Of a DNA stretch of 54,708 bases, positions 8,703-19,200 are shown in pieces. Source of the stretch: Gammaproteobacteria bacterium (lineage in GTDB: Bacteria; Pseudomonadota; Gammaproteobacteria; JAADHS01); assembly GCA_013151745.1 (NCBI GenBank), contig JAADHS010000069.1, forward strand, positions 1-54,708, read 5' to 3'. Every line of letters begins with the position of its first letter. Position 1 is the stretch's first letter. The notes under the pieces are model-generated. The model worked only from the letters and a program-made list of their open reading frames with translations, made no database searches and was not told the origin of the DNA. A program made the position numbers and the translations under genes.

Positions 8703-9308
8703 TTATTGTCGTTGCCAACAAATCAGGTGGTTGTTTCTTGGCATGGTATAACGCTGTTTGGGAAGCATTTTCGCCTGTTTGGCAAGGCGATCCAAAGTTT
8801 CGATGTCGCGAATATTACTGCCTACATTACGATGTCTAAGCTGTTGGTCAAATAAGGCGTCATTTTGACTGCTGAATTGACCGTCGATTCTAAAAGGGCC
8901 ATATAATAAAAACAAACCGCCCTTTGGTAGTTGTTTGCCCGCATGTTCGATCATGTTTCCGACATCATTTTCATTCATAATATGTGCGGTATTCGCTGAA
9001 AAAATAGCGTTGACCTGGAGTTTGGGGCAGGCATCGTGACTAACATCGAAAGAGTGCGGTGGACGCACATTCTTCAGTCTACTTTCTTTGATCCACCGTT
9101 GTATCCCGGGGTGGTACTCCGGCTTATCGCTGGTATGCCAGATGAGATGGGGCATGCGTTCAGCAAAATAAACCGCATGCTGACCGGTTCCCGATCCGAT
9201 TTCCAGTACCGCCTGTGCGTGTGCGAACAAAGGGGAAATTATTTCAAAAATAGGTTGGCTGTTGCGCTCGCATGACTCGGCACAGGGTTTTTCTAACATC
9301 GTATTCAT
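8703..9308 (-). CDS. DUF938 class I SAM-dependent methyltransferase-like protein
   Basis: 201 residues, typical for DUF938. Seen: the SAM-binding loop VLEIGSGTGQHAVYFAERMP at about 35-55, HTSDKPEYHPGIQRW, FSANTAHIM, and the glycine-rich LPKGGLFLLYGPF. These match the DUF938 group of predicted class I methyltransferases, whose substrates are unknown. It is convergent with glgP and separated from the SRP RNA gene by about 140 bases. Cytosolic; no partners in the immediate context point to a pathway. Confidence 0.88.
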   Translation of the reverse strand: MNTMLEKPCAESCERNSQPIFEIISPLFAHAQAVLEIGSGTGQHAVYFAERMPHLIWHTSDKPEYHPGIQRWIKESRLKNVRPPHSFDVSHDACPKLQVNAIFSANTAHIMNENDVGNMIEHAGKQLPKGGLFLLYGPFRIDGQFSSQNDALFDQQLRHRNVGSNIRDIETLDRLAKQAKMLPKQRYTMPRNNHLICWQRQ

Positions 9309-9445
9309 CTTTTGCTTATTGGATAGTTATAGTCTCTCAGGGTTGCCCTCAGAACAACGTAACATGATGACACATCAATAGGGAACATGATAGAATAGTA
9401 GGTTCTAAACGTGCAATGCGACTTTAGAGTACACGCAATAATTAT

Positions 9446-9560
9446 GGTGGCTTATACCGGTCTTCTGGCAACGATAGATTGTGAACCCCGTCAGGCCTGG
9501 AAGGGAGCAGCGGCAGCAGTTGATTCGGGTGTTGGAGTTGGGCGGGTGTGAGCCGCCACC
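9446..9560 (+). ncRNA. ffs: Signal recognition particle RNA (bacterial small, 4.5S type)
   Basis: About 115 nucleotides. The diagnostic apical loop is present: GTCAGGCCTGGAAGGGAGCA followed by GCGGCAGCAG, the GGAA tetraloop and the asymmetric internal loop that bind Ffh. The ends pair (GGTGGC at 9446 with GCCACC at 9555-9560). It guides nascent membrane proteins to FtsY and the Sec translocon. Position just upstream of dnaX is common in gammaproteobacteria. The exact ends are set by the pairing, give or take a few bases. Confidence 0.94.
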
Positions 9561-9646
9561 ATTGACGGAAATGCCAGGAAAAAAATCTGACTCTCTGTTA
9601 ATATATCTCATAATTCCATAATTCATTATAGCGTCAGCGCAGGTTT

Positions 9647-11287
9647 ATGAGCTATCAAGTCCTAGCAAGAAAGTGGCGACCCCGAAATTTTTCCGAAATG
9701 GTCGGGCAAGAGCACGTGCTGCAAGCATTGATTAATGCGTTGGATCATGACCGCTTGCACCATGCGTATTTATTCACAGGGACACGGGGTGTTGGTAAAA
9801 CAACGATCGCTAGAATATTAGCTAAATCGTTAAACTGTGAACAGGGTGTGGGCTCTCAGCCCTGTGGACAGTGTTCAAGCTGTTGCGAGCTTGATCAAGG
9901 GCGTTTTATTGATCTCATCGAAGTGGATGCGGCGTCCCGAACCAAGGTCGAAGATACGCGTGATTTGCTGGATAATGTTCAATATGCGCCAACGCGAGGT
10001 CGCTACAAAGTCTATTTAATAGATGAAGTTCATATGCTTTCCACCCATAGTTTTAATGCCTTGCTTAAAACACTGGAGGAGCCACCGCCTCATGTAAAAT
10101 TTTTGCTGGCGACCACAGATCCTCAAAAATTACCTGTTACGGTACTCTCTCGTTGTTTACAGTTTAATCTCAAGCGACTGCCCCTGGATTTAATCGCTCA
10201 ACACCTTCAATTTATTTTAAATGAAGAGCAAGTTCAGTTTGATGAGGCCGCAGTTAAACTGATTGCAAAATCTGCTGATGGTAGTCTGCGTGATGCATTA
10301 AGCTTAATGGATCAGGCGATTTCGTATGGTAATGGTCACTTACGAGAACAACAGACCGGTGCTATGTTGGGCACTATTGACCGTGATTATATCGTGACTT
10401 TGGCTCGTGCCTTGGTTGCGAAAGAGCCCGGTAGCATTCTGGATGCTATTGCCCAGGTTGCTGAGCACAGCCCGGATTTTGATCATCTGTTAGCTGAATT
10501 GTTGTCTTTTTTTCATCAAGTTGCTGTTCATCAAATGTTAGGGCAGGGTGCTAAAAATGATGAAACAGATGACTTGGCCAAGGCTATTGCCGATGAGATC
10601 AGTGCCGAAGATTTACAGCTTTATTATCAAATTGCTTTGAATGGTCGGCGTGATTTGCCCTTATCCCCTGACCCACGTACGGGATTGGAAATGATCATGT
10701 TAAGAATGATCACCTTTTGTCCGGTAATACCAGAACAGCAAGGCAGAGGGAAAGCAAGCGCTCAGGCTAATAAAAGCAGAGTGCAAGCCTCAAAACAACA
10801 GATTGCATCTGCTCGTAAATCCACAACAATAACGAATGGGTCACAGCAAACACGCATCCCTGATAAACCGGTTGCAGCGGAGCAGGGCGGGCAATCTGAC
10901 AAATGGTCGGAGATTGTAAAAAGCCTGGGTCTTGATGGTATGGCAAAACAATTGGCTGCCAATTGTGTCGTTAAAAATTTTGTTGATGAAAAGTTGCATT
11001 TGCTGGTGGCACCGAGTCATGCTTCGATGTTGAGCGCCGGTATTGAGCAACGCTTGAACAGCGCCTTGGTTGCTTATTATGGCCATAATATTAACTTGCA
11101 TATAGAAACCGGAGAAACGGCTGCGCTTAATGAAAAAACGCCAGCGGAGCAGTTAAAAAAAGAGCAACAGCATCGTCTAAAACAAGCTGAACAAGCCATT
11201 GCTCAGGATGATAATATTAGAGCGTTAAAGGAAACATTTAATGCGCAGGTGTTACCTAATTCGGTACAGCCTCGCGATAACGAATAA
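9647..11287 (+). CDS. dnaX: DNA polymerase III subunit gamma/tau
   Basis: 546 residues, shorter than the 643 of E. coli tau. The clamp-loader ATPase. Seen: Walker A FTGTRGVGKTT near residue 45, the four-cysteine zinc module (C..CGQCSSC), IDEVHMLS (Walker B), and the SRC motif LSRCLQF. After domain III (about residue 365) comes a K/Q/A-rich linker and a C-terminal domain (SLGLDGMAKQLAANCVV) like tau domain V, which binds the polymerase alpha subunit. It heads the dnaX-ybaB-recR set. A run of seven A at 11156-11162 is in the right phase for a -1 slip but very near the end; see findings. Confidence 0.96.
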   Translation: MSYQVLARKWRPRNFSEMVGQEHVLQALINALDHDRLHHAYLFTGTRGVGKTTIARILAKSLNCEQGVGSQPCGQCSSCCELDQGRFIDLIEVDAASRTKVEDTRDLLDNVQYAPTRGRYKVYLIDEVHMLSTHSFNALLKTLEEPPPHVKFLLATTDPQKLPVTVLSRCLQFNLKRLPLDLIAQHLQFILNEEQVQFDEAAVKLIAKSADGSLRDALSLMDQAISYGNGHLREQQTGAMLGTIDRDYIVTLARALVAKEPGSILDAIAQVAEHSPDFDHLLAELLSFFHQVAVHQMLGQGAKNDETDDLAKAIADEISAEDLQLYYQIALNGRRDLPLSPDPRTGLEMIMLRMITFCPVIPEQQGRGKASAQANKSRVQASKQQIASARKSTTITNGSQQTRIPDKPVAAEQGGQSDKWSEIVKSLGLDGMAKQLAANCVVKNFVDEKLHLLVAPSHASMLSAGIEQRLNSALVAYYGHNINLHIETGETAALNEKTPAEQLKKEQQHRLKQAEQAIAQDDNIRALKETFNAQVLPNSVQPRDNE

Positions 11288-11290
11288 GAT

Positions 11291-11310
11291 GGTCTGTTTT
11301 TTGACAGACC
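11291..11310 (+). terminator. Hairpin between dnaX and ybaB
   Basis: Stem GGTCTGT / ACAGACC with a 6-base loop, a few bases after the dnaX stop and 25 before ybaB. It is followed by CTTTAT rather than a full T tract, so it is more likely a partial terminator or an mRNA processing/stability element than a full stop. Confidence 0.45.
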
Positions 11311-11334
11311 CTTTATAGAGAAAAGGTAGAGAAC

Positions 11335-11655
11335 ATGAATCCACTAGGTGGCTTGATGAAACAAGCACAAAAAATGCAAGAAAATATGCAAAAGGCGCAA
11401 GAAGAGCTGGCGAACATGGAAGTGACCGGGCAAGCCGGTGCCGGCTTGGTTACCGTAGTGATGACCGGTCGCCATGATGTTAAACGGGTTTCTATTGATG
11501 ACAGCTTAATGCAAGAAGATAAAGAAATGTTAGAAGACTTGCTTGCAGCAGCAGTCAATGATGCCGTACACCATGTTGAAAAAATCAGCCAGGAACGGAT
11601 GTCTAATATGACAGCAGGGATGCCTCTGCCGCCTGGATTCAAAATGCCGTTCTAG
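11335..11655 (+). CDS. ybaB: YbaB/EbfC family nucleoid-associated protein
   Basis: 106 residues, the family length. Seen: [18 protein letters not shown], a charged amphipathic helix; the central [17 protein letters not shown]; and the C-terminal [16 protein letters not shown]. The protein forms a tweezer-shaped dimer that binds DNA. The order dnaX-ybaB-recR is conserved in many bacteria, and the 19-base gap to recR supports one transcript. An AAAGGTAGAG ribosome-binding site precedes the ATG. Confidence 0.96.
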   Translation: MNPLGGLMKQAQKMQENMQKAQEELANMEVTGQAGAGLVTVVMTGRHDVKRVSIDDSLMQEDKEMLEDLLAAAVNDAVHHVEKISQERMSNMTAGMPLPPGFKMPF

Positions 11656-11674
11656 TCCGTAGTCGTATTTATTT

Positions 11675-12271
11675 ATGGCGCAGAGTCCTTTAATAGAACA
11701 ACTTGTCGTTGCATTAAAATGCTTGCCAGGCGTGGGGCCTAAGAGCGCACAACGCATTGCTTTCCATTTGCTGGAACGGGATCGTGATGGCGCTCGAACT
11801 TTAGCCGGTGCATTGAACCGAGCCAGCGACGAAGTTGGGAATTGTCGCTGTTGTCGTACCTTGACAGAAGATGAGTTTTGTCAACTTTGTGCGAATACGC
11901 AGCGTGATCGAACTCTATTATGTATCGTCGAAACACCTTCAGACGTGGCAGCAGTGGAGTATACAGCCAGTTACAACGGTCTTTATTTTGTTTTAATGGG
12001 GCATCTTTCACCCTTGGATGGTATTGGGGTTGAGCAACTGGGTTTGCCGTTATTAGCAGATCGTTTGGATCAGTCCGAAGTTAAAGAAGTCATTCTTGCT
12101 ACCAATGCAACGGTAGAAGGTGAAGCGACAGCGCATTACATTGCGGAAATGGCGAGAGGACTCGGAGTCAAGACAACACGTTTGGCTCAGGGTGTGCCCA
12201 TGGGTGGTGAGCTTGAGTACGTAGATGGTGGTACATTAACTCATGCTTTAAATGGTCGGCGGGAAATGTAA
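11675..12271 (+). CDS. recR: Recombination mediator protein RecR
   Basis: 198 residues, standard length. Seen: the N-terminal helix-hairpin-helix [17 protein letters not shown], the zinc finger C..CC..C..C within [17 protein letters not shown], the Toprim domain ([15 protein letters not shown]), LDGIGVEQL, and the C-terminal [19 protein letters not shown]. RecR works with RecF and RecO to load RecA on SSB-coated single-stranded DNA gaps. It is the last gene of the dnaX-ybaB-recR set. Confidence 0.97.
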   Translation: MAQSPLIEQLVVALKCLPGVGPKSAQRIAFHLLERDRDGARTLAGALNRASDEVGNCRCCRTLTEDEFCQLCANTQRDRTLLCIVETPSDVAAVEYTASYNGLYFVLMGHLSPLDGIGVEQLGLPLLADRLDQSEVKEVILATNATVEGEATAHYIAEMARGLGVKTTRLAQGVPMGGELEYVDGGTLTHALNGRREM

Positions 12272-12307
12272 TAAGCTATTGTGTTCTACTCCTAAAGGTA
12301 TAAAAAT

Positions 12308-12718
12308 ATGGATGCGGGTGAAATTACTATCCTGGTTGCGGTCATAACATTAGTTGTCATGATCGGTGCCTACTTTTTATCAAAAAACAGACGGGTTCAT
12401 ATTGGCATTATGGGAGGGGTGATCGCCTTTGATCTTATGATACCGGTCTATCTTTTGTTGACAAGAGACTGGTATACTCGTTTGATTGAAAGAGAAGACA
12501 TACTGACCTTTGGTGTATGGATGCACTTTTTTGTTGTACTGGTACTCTATGTTCTTTATCTTTTTCAGATTATAACCGCATTGAAAATTTTAAAAAAAGA
12601 GGATGCGGACGGTATTGCACGCAATGAACACCGTGCACAAGCGAAAGGAATTATTTTAATTCGCGCCTTTGTGATTTTCACCGGGGCTCTACTTTACGAC
12701 CCCGAGTATATTCTTTAG
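12308..12718 (+). CDS. Four-helix membrane protein of unknown function
   Basis: 136 residues with about four hydrophobic helices (roughly 6-26, 34-53, 72-96 and 112-130). Conserved-looking histidines sit near helix ends (RRVHIGIMGG, WMHFFVV, NEHRAQ). The layout recalls DUF420-like small membrane proteins, but I do not recognise the family with certainty. It starts 36 bases after recR, with AAAGG before its ATG, and ends 13 bases before the NsrR-type regulator, so it may share a transcript with that repressor. A role in nitric-oxide or respiratory stress is a guess from this neighbour only. Confidence 0.7.
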   Translation: MDAGEITILVAVITLVVMIGAYFLSKNRRVHIGIMGGVIAFDLMIPVYLLLTRDWYTRLIEREDILTFGVWMHFFVVLVLYVLYLFQIITALKILKKEDADGIARNEHRAQAKGIILIRAFVIFTGALLYDPEYIL

Positions 12719-12731
12719 GGATGAAGAATTT

Positions 12732-13169
12732 ATGCAGCTTACGGTCTATACCGATTATTCATTACGGGTCTTGGTCTATCTTGGCTTACGACCCGATACC
12801 CCTGTAACTATTACTGAAATAGCAGACAGTTATGCTATTTCACGAAACCATTTAGTTAAAGTGGTACATAACCTAGGCACACATCGTTTTATTTTGACAA
12901 CGCGTGGACGAGGCGGCGGTCTTATTCTGGCACGAAACCCTGAGGAAATTAATATAGGTGATGTTGTGCGACATACGGAACTTAATTTTGATTTACTGGA
13001 GTGTTTCAATATGGAAAAAAATACGTGCCCTATTGCCTCGGTCTGTGCATTGAAAACAGGTTTGCAAGCTGCCCAAAAAGCCTTTGTCGATGTTTTAGAC
13101 CAGTTTTCACTGCAAGATGTCATTCAGAATAAAAAAGAATTAGCAGCTCTGCTGAGCGTGCCCTTATAG
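12732..13169 (+). CDS. nsrR: Rrf2-family Fe-S transcriptional repressor, NsrR type
   Basis: 145 residues. Seen: the N-terminal MQLTVYTDYSLRVLVYLGLR typical of NsrR, a winged helix-turn-helix (ITEIADSYAISRNHLVKVVHNL), the wing TTRGRGGGLILAR, and three cysteines, Cys91, Cys99 and Cys105 (spacing CX7CX5C). That spacing matches the cluster ligands of Bacillus-type NsrR; it differs from E. coli NsrR and IscR. Rrf2 proteins of this kind carry an Fe-S cluster that is damaged by nitric oxide, relieving repression. No flavohaemoglobin or nitrite/NO reductase gene lies nearby; the only linked gene is the membrane protein upstream. Confidence 0.88.
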   Translation: MQLTVYTDYSLRVLVYLGLRPDTPVTITEIADSYAISRNHLVKVVHNLGTHRFILTTRGRGGGLILARNPEEINIGDVVRHTELNFDLLECFNMEKNTCPIASVCALKTGLQAAQKAFVDVLDQFSLQDVIQNKKELAALLSVPL

Positions 13170-13259
13170 TTTGTAGTTTGGTCTCTGACTTTTCCCGCTA
13201 CGTTATTCAATTTTCATTCATTAGATGGCGCATACCAAGGGGGAACCGGGTATATGACC

Positions 13260-16200
13260 TCAAGGTGTTTCACGCCAGTCGAGGTAACGATCATCGCCTC
13301 GAAAAATACCGAAAGTTGCTGTTGCAGAGGGGCTGTCATTATACAGACCGCCACCATCTAGGTCGAAACGTAACCAAGTCTCCCAGTTGGTTGTCACTTG
13401 ACTGCTGCCTCCAATGTTACCGCTATCACCGGTAATGCTTAATGTCAGGTTACCGATGCCATTGCTGATGGGAACGGCGCTGCTCGGTGAGGCGCTGACG
13501 GTGATTTCTGTTGAGGTGGGTGTGCTGTAGCTGAAGGTGCTACAAGAGTCATCCGTATTGTCTAGCCAGTCGCCATTCCCTGCGAAATATTGTGCGCCCA
13601 TGTTCAGTGTTAAACTGTCGCCAATCTGAGCCAGGGTACCATAGGCGTCCTGAGCATAGCCTCGGCCAAAACGTTGTAGGTTACCCGCGGGTTTGATGTC
13701 CTTGGGCGATGCTAAATCGTTGGCGCTTGCTTCGCCATCGGTCACCGCTGTCAGTTGAATGCTCAAATCCGCCATAAAGGGTGCGACTTGCCCCGCACTG
13801 CGATCATAAACGAAACTATCAGGGCTGCCAGCGCCCAGCGTAAAGGTGAGTGAACCGTCACCATGATCAAGGCGAGTCAGGCTCCCCTCTAACGAGCTTA
13901 AAGTCAGAGCTGTGCTGCCATTTTCGTCTACTTGTGTATTATCAGCGCTAGGATAATTTAGCGAAACACCGCCGGTTGTGAGTTTGGCAAATGCATTGCT
14001 ATAATTAACCGTTGTGGTACCTGTTGAGTTTTTCGCAGTTGTTGTTATCGTTGGTTGGGACATATAGGAAAAACTTTGCCCGAGATAGGTAAACGGGGTA
14101 CTGAGCGGGGTACTGCTGATGCAAATATTGGCGAAACTGCCATCGGTTTTGGTCGTTATAAAGTAGCTTGGGTAGAAACGCCCGATATTGTTGCTGGTGG
14201 TGCCGATGATGTCACCTGTGCCCAGATAATCGCCATCGGCAACGCTGGGGGTGAGGCTGATGATGCCGACTTCTGTCCATTTATAGCTTCCCGTGTCGAC
14301 GCCGGAGACAAAGCCATCAAAGCCGGTGCCTGAAGCATACTCGCTAAATGTACCTGTTGCGCCGCCACTGGGGGCGATCAGTGCGGGTGTTAATGTTATG
14401 GCTTCCGGGCTGGTTTCCTGGCCATAATTGGGTGTGGTGTCACCATCGCTGTTTACTGCGCTGACGGCCACTGAAAATGGTTCTCCTGCGGCCATGAACT
14501 TTTCACCACTTGCTCCGCTGGCTGCCGGGTTGGCGAGGCTGTCGCTGGTTCGTACGATATCGCTTAAAATAAATCCGGCGGGTTTGACGACGAAAGTGCT
14601 ACTGGCACCTTTGATACCTCCAGGTAAATTGGGGTCGCTGTTAGTGGCATCTTTCATCTCAATTGAAATTGCCCCCACGTCGGTGTAATTAACTGTGATT
14701 TCAGCCTGACCTTGTGTGAACGTCACATTTTGCGCCGTACTGGCACTTTCGTTAGTGGCGATATTACTGCCCTCTATGGTAACTGTAACGGTGCCGCTGG
14801 TCGGATTACTGTAATTCGACCAAAAATTCAGATTTTTTACACCAGTGTAACCTTCAATAATGCCGCAAGTGCTGTCATTTGCGGTCGCGCCATAGGCGGC
14901 CAGGTACAGGTTCAAGTTGGTCGCCGCGATTTGATTAGCGATACTCAGGTCGATAGGCAAGTTGGGCGGGTTATTTAACGCCGTAGCGGTAACGGTAAAA
15001 CCACTGGCGGAAAAGACCAGATTGCTTTCACTGTCATCATCACGGATGAAACCATCGTAGCTATCTATATCAATACTGGCCGTACCACTCAGGTAGCTGA
15101 GGCTAAAGGTTGCGACACCGTTGTCTGAGATATCGTAAGTATAGGTGGCGATACCATCGTCAGGGAGGGCATCGTTAAAGCTGCCTGAACCGGATGTGAG
15201 TGTCCAGGTGCCATTCCCACTTTGCGTATCTAAAGTGATACTACCAATGTAACTGGTATACGTGCTGCCGTCGATAAATTTGGCGCTGACACTAACATCT
15301 TCTCCCGCGCAATGGATTCCCTGGCCATCATGAGTGACGACGAAGTGATCAAGATATTGTGGGCAGGGGTGAGTATTGTCGCGGTCATTTATGATGTCGT
15401 TGGCACTGAGTACGCTATTGTAAATACGCACTTCATCCAGGGCGCCGTTGGCCGAATTTTCAGTCATATAAGTCGTAAAATAATTGCTGCGATTATCTCC
15501 GAGATAAAGGGTATCCAGTTGCCCCAGGGTACCGCTAGTGATGTACTGTTGAGAAACATCGAGCGAGCCATTGATGTAAATTTGTAGTACATCATTGCTC
15601 AAGTCCCAGGTGATGGTAAGATGTACCCAGGTGTTGGCGGCAAAATTCTGTGAATTGCCCGCGAGACGAATATCAAAATCACTGCTGTCTTCCAACCCCA
15701 GATGCAATATGCCAAATTTATCCAGACTCAGATAGAAATATTTGTTTGTTCTGGACGCGTCCAAAAGTTGCCGGTCAGCACCGCTGGCGTCGTTCCATTG
15801 GGTATTGCTTTTGTACCAAAAACTAATGGTGCCGGTATTGCCAACGTCATCATTGATATCAACAGTGGTATCGATGGCATCGAAAATAGTGGCGCTGGTA
15901 TTAGCGGGTATGTCAGCATAACCACAAGTACCGATGTTCCCGGCGATGACCGGCGTGTTGTTGCGAGGGATGACGCCACTGATGACACTGCCATCGTTAT
16001 TATTGCCACTGTTGTCGGCAACGACACCCCAATTGGCTTCATCCAGGTTATAGTAAGCGATGATATCCGCTGTGCAGGTATAGGTTTGATTCATCGCGAC
16101 GTTAATTTGTGAGGCACTCAAGGCGGCGTTATAAATACGAACTTCGTCAATCTGGCCGTCAAAGTAACGACCGGTGGAGCCTGTAGTAGCGCCTATTTTC

Positions 16201-19200
16201 AGTGTGCTTGCCGTTGTTTTTAAATTTTCAGCAAGGGTATCGCTATTGCGCTCGATACCGTCTATATAGATTTTTTGTGAGCCACTATTATCATAAACAA
16301 GGGCGACGTGATACCAGTTTCCTGGCGTAATCGTTACCCCACTGCTGGTTAATGAGCGACTGGTGTCACTGGCATTATTCCACCACCAATAAATATTGCC
16401 GTTTTCATCGAGGTAAAGTTCGTAGTTTAAGTTTTTAACAATAATACCTTTCAATTGCCCACTACCGGGTAAACTGTCTGCTTTAAACCAGCCCATTACG
16501 GTCAATTTATCATTGATATCCAGTAAATTATTATCTGCAACTTCAAGAAAATCACTGCTTCCATTCAGCGTCGCACCATTACAGGATTTCGCTGTAGTGG
16601 GTGTTGCCCCTCCTTGACGAACACCATGTAATAAAGCATTGACCCCGCTATCTACGACTTCATTCACCGTACCATCCCAACTGAGTTCGTTTAAACGCCA
16701 TTCGGCGATCGGTGCAGGTAAGGCGGGGTTACAGGGGTGGGTCGCCGCTTTGTCGCTTTGTATTTTTGACGTTGATAAAATTTCATCATAAATACGCAAT
16801 TCATCAATGGCGCCGTTGGCAGAGTTTGGTGTCATATTTCCGTTTTGATAACTGCTGCGGTTGTCACCGATATAGAGACTGTTCAGATTACTGATGATAC
16901 CGTTACTTGAATATGAAGAATCTGTTTTGTCTAAACTCCCGTTGATGAAAATCTGCAGCTGATTATTGGGTAAATCCCAGCTGATCGCGATATGTACCCA
17001 GGTATTTGCCGTAAAGTTTTGTATGTTTCCGGCAAGATCCAGGTTAGTGTTAACACTGTCGATGATACCGAAAAACAGTTGCCCGGTACTCTTTAACGTT
17101 AGGTAGAAAACCTTCCCGGCGGCGGTTGAAGCATCGAGCAATTGTCGGTCTGCGCCGCCTTGCCAGTTACTGTTGCTTTTGTACCAAAAGTTAATCGTAC
17201 CGGTGTTACCGATGTCGCTTTCGATATTGACTCCGGTATCAATGGCATCAAAGCTGAGTAGAGTGGTATTGGCATCGATGTCGGCATAGCCACAACTGCC
17301 CGGATTGCCTGTGACTGCTGGATTGGTATCGCTGGGGGAGACGCTACCAATGATGTTGCCGTGTTGATTAAAACCACTGCTGTCTATGACGCTGCCCCAA
17401 ACGGTTTCATCCAGTTGATAGTAGGCTTTAGGATAGGCAAACCAATCGATATTGTTGTCGCTGTCGATGCTATTGGTGGGACTGATCGTTTTTTGGCTGT
17501 TATCAGAACCGGAGGCATCAGAGTCTTGAACGTCAACGTAGTCAATGGCTTTGCTGGCACCACTGCCAATGTTTAATTTCCATTGTAGGGGGCTGGCGGT
17601 AGAGCGTAAGCTCAAAAGATCCAACGGTGCGCCGCTTAACGTGATGTTATTGTTAATGGTTTGTGTCTCACCGGCACCAAAGGTCAAAATGTCTGACGAG
17701 GAGACGGTTTTATCCAGATTGTAAAACGTATTGTCACCGCGGAGGGTTTGATTGCTGCCGTCGAGAGTGACTGTGCCGCTGTTAGCCGTGAACGTGGCCT
17801 TATTTGTCCAGTTTCCGGCGACATTGAGAGTATAGTTGCCGACGCTGTGGGTATCCAGGGTGCCGGTGTTGATGTCCAGATTGCCATCGATGTCCATAGG
17901 GTCTTGCAGGGTATAGGTACCATAGGCGTTACCGGCGCGAGTACCGCTGGCCAAGGCAGAGACTTCGGCGGCAGACAGGGCGCGATTGTAGATGCGAACA
18001 TCATCAATGTTGCCATCAAATTCATTACTTTCATTCGAGTCTTGAAATTTTCCAATATATAGCCCTGATGGTAAAGGGCTATAATTGATATTCCCAGATT
18101 TTAATACTGAAGAGTTGAGTGTACCATTTACATAAAGTTTGATGCTGCTTCCATCGTATGTGCCTGCTAAATGATACCATTGACCTAATTGCAATGTCGT
18201 TACTGAAGTCGTTGCAAATAAATTATTCGATGACGTTGCCACTCTAAACGCGATACCATTTGTATTGTTTGAAAAGAACAAATCATATCCAGATTCAGAA
18301 GAACCATTGTCCCAGGCATTTGCGACAATGCTCTCCCATTGGGATGATGAGTCTATATAAGCCCATAAAGAAACGGTAACTTGGTCAACAGGTTTAAGTG
18401 AAAAATGAGTGCCTGCATCAATATAATCATCTATCCCGTCAAAACTCAAACTACGATCATTAATAAAATTTACTGAAGGTATATTGTTGGAAATCGCTGG
18501 TGAATTGATATGCGTTCCGATATTGCCAAAGCCAGAGCCATCCGCTGCACTGGTGCCACTGGTTTCATCAAAATTCCAATGGCCCACCAATCCACTGCCT
18601 ATGTCTACATGATTAAATGTTTGTCCGGCATTGCGAATAATACCGCCTGCACCCTGAAATATCACTTCTCCAGTAGAGGTAAACGTGCCACCATTGCTAT
18701 CCCAGTTGCCGCTAACGCTAATCGTATTGGCTTCGCCTATCAGGCTACCGTTGATATCCACATGAGTAGTGACGACACCACCGCCTGGTGTATAAGTATG
18801 TACGCTGGGGATGAAAAGCTCTGTTGCGGCACCATCGGCAAGAAGGTTATCACTGCCATCCACGCTGAAAAGCATATCATTCCCATCACTGTACTGGGCT
18901 GTGCTGAGGTCAGCATTACTTGTTGTGCCGCCATTGTCATTGCGTATGACTAAATGGTTCTGATAAATGTTGAATCCACTCAGAGGATTGCCATCCCCTA
19001 CAGTAACGGTATTACCCACTGTGGCACCATTGGTATCCAGATAAGACAATAAGGTTTGTCCTGGTGACAGTCCCGCTGTGATGGCGTAGGCCCCATTGGC
19101 ATCGGTGGTCGCGGTGAGGTTTTGTTCGTTATTACCATCGATGACCAGGCGTATGGGTTGATTTATTAGGGGCATGATTTCATTGTCATCGGCAAAAGCA

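Noticed and set aside
9405-9626. 73-codon open frame overlapping the SRP RNA
   Set aside because: It lies antisense to the RNA gene and has no coding signal.
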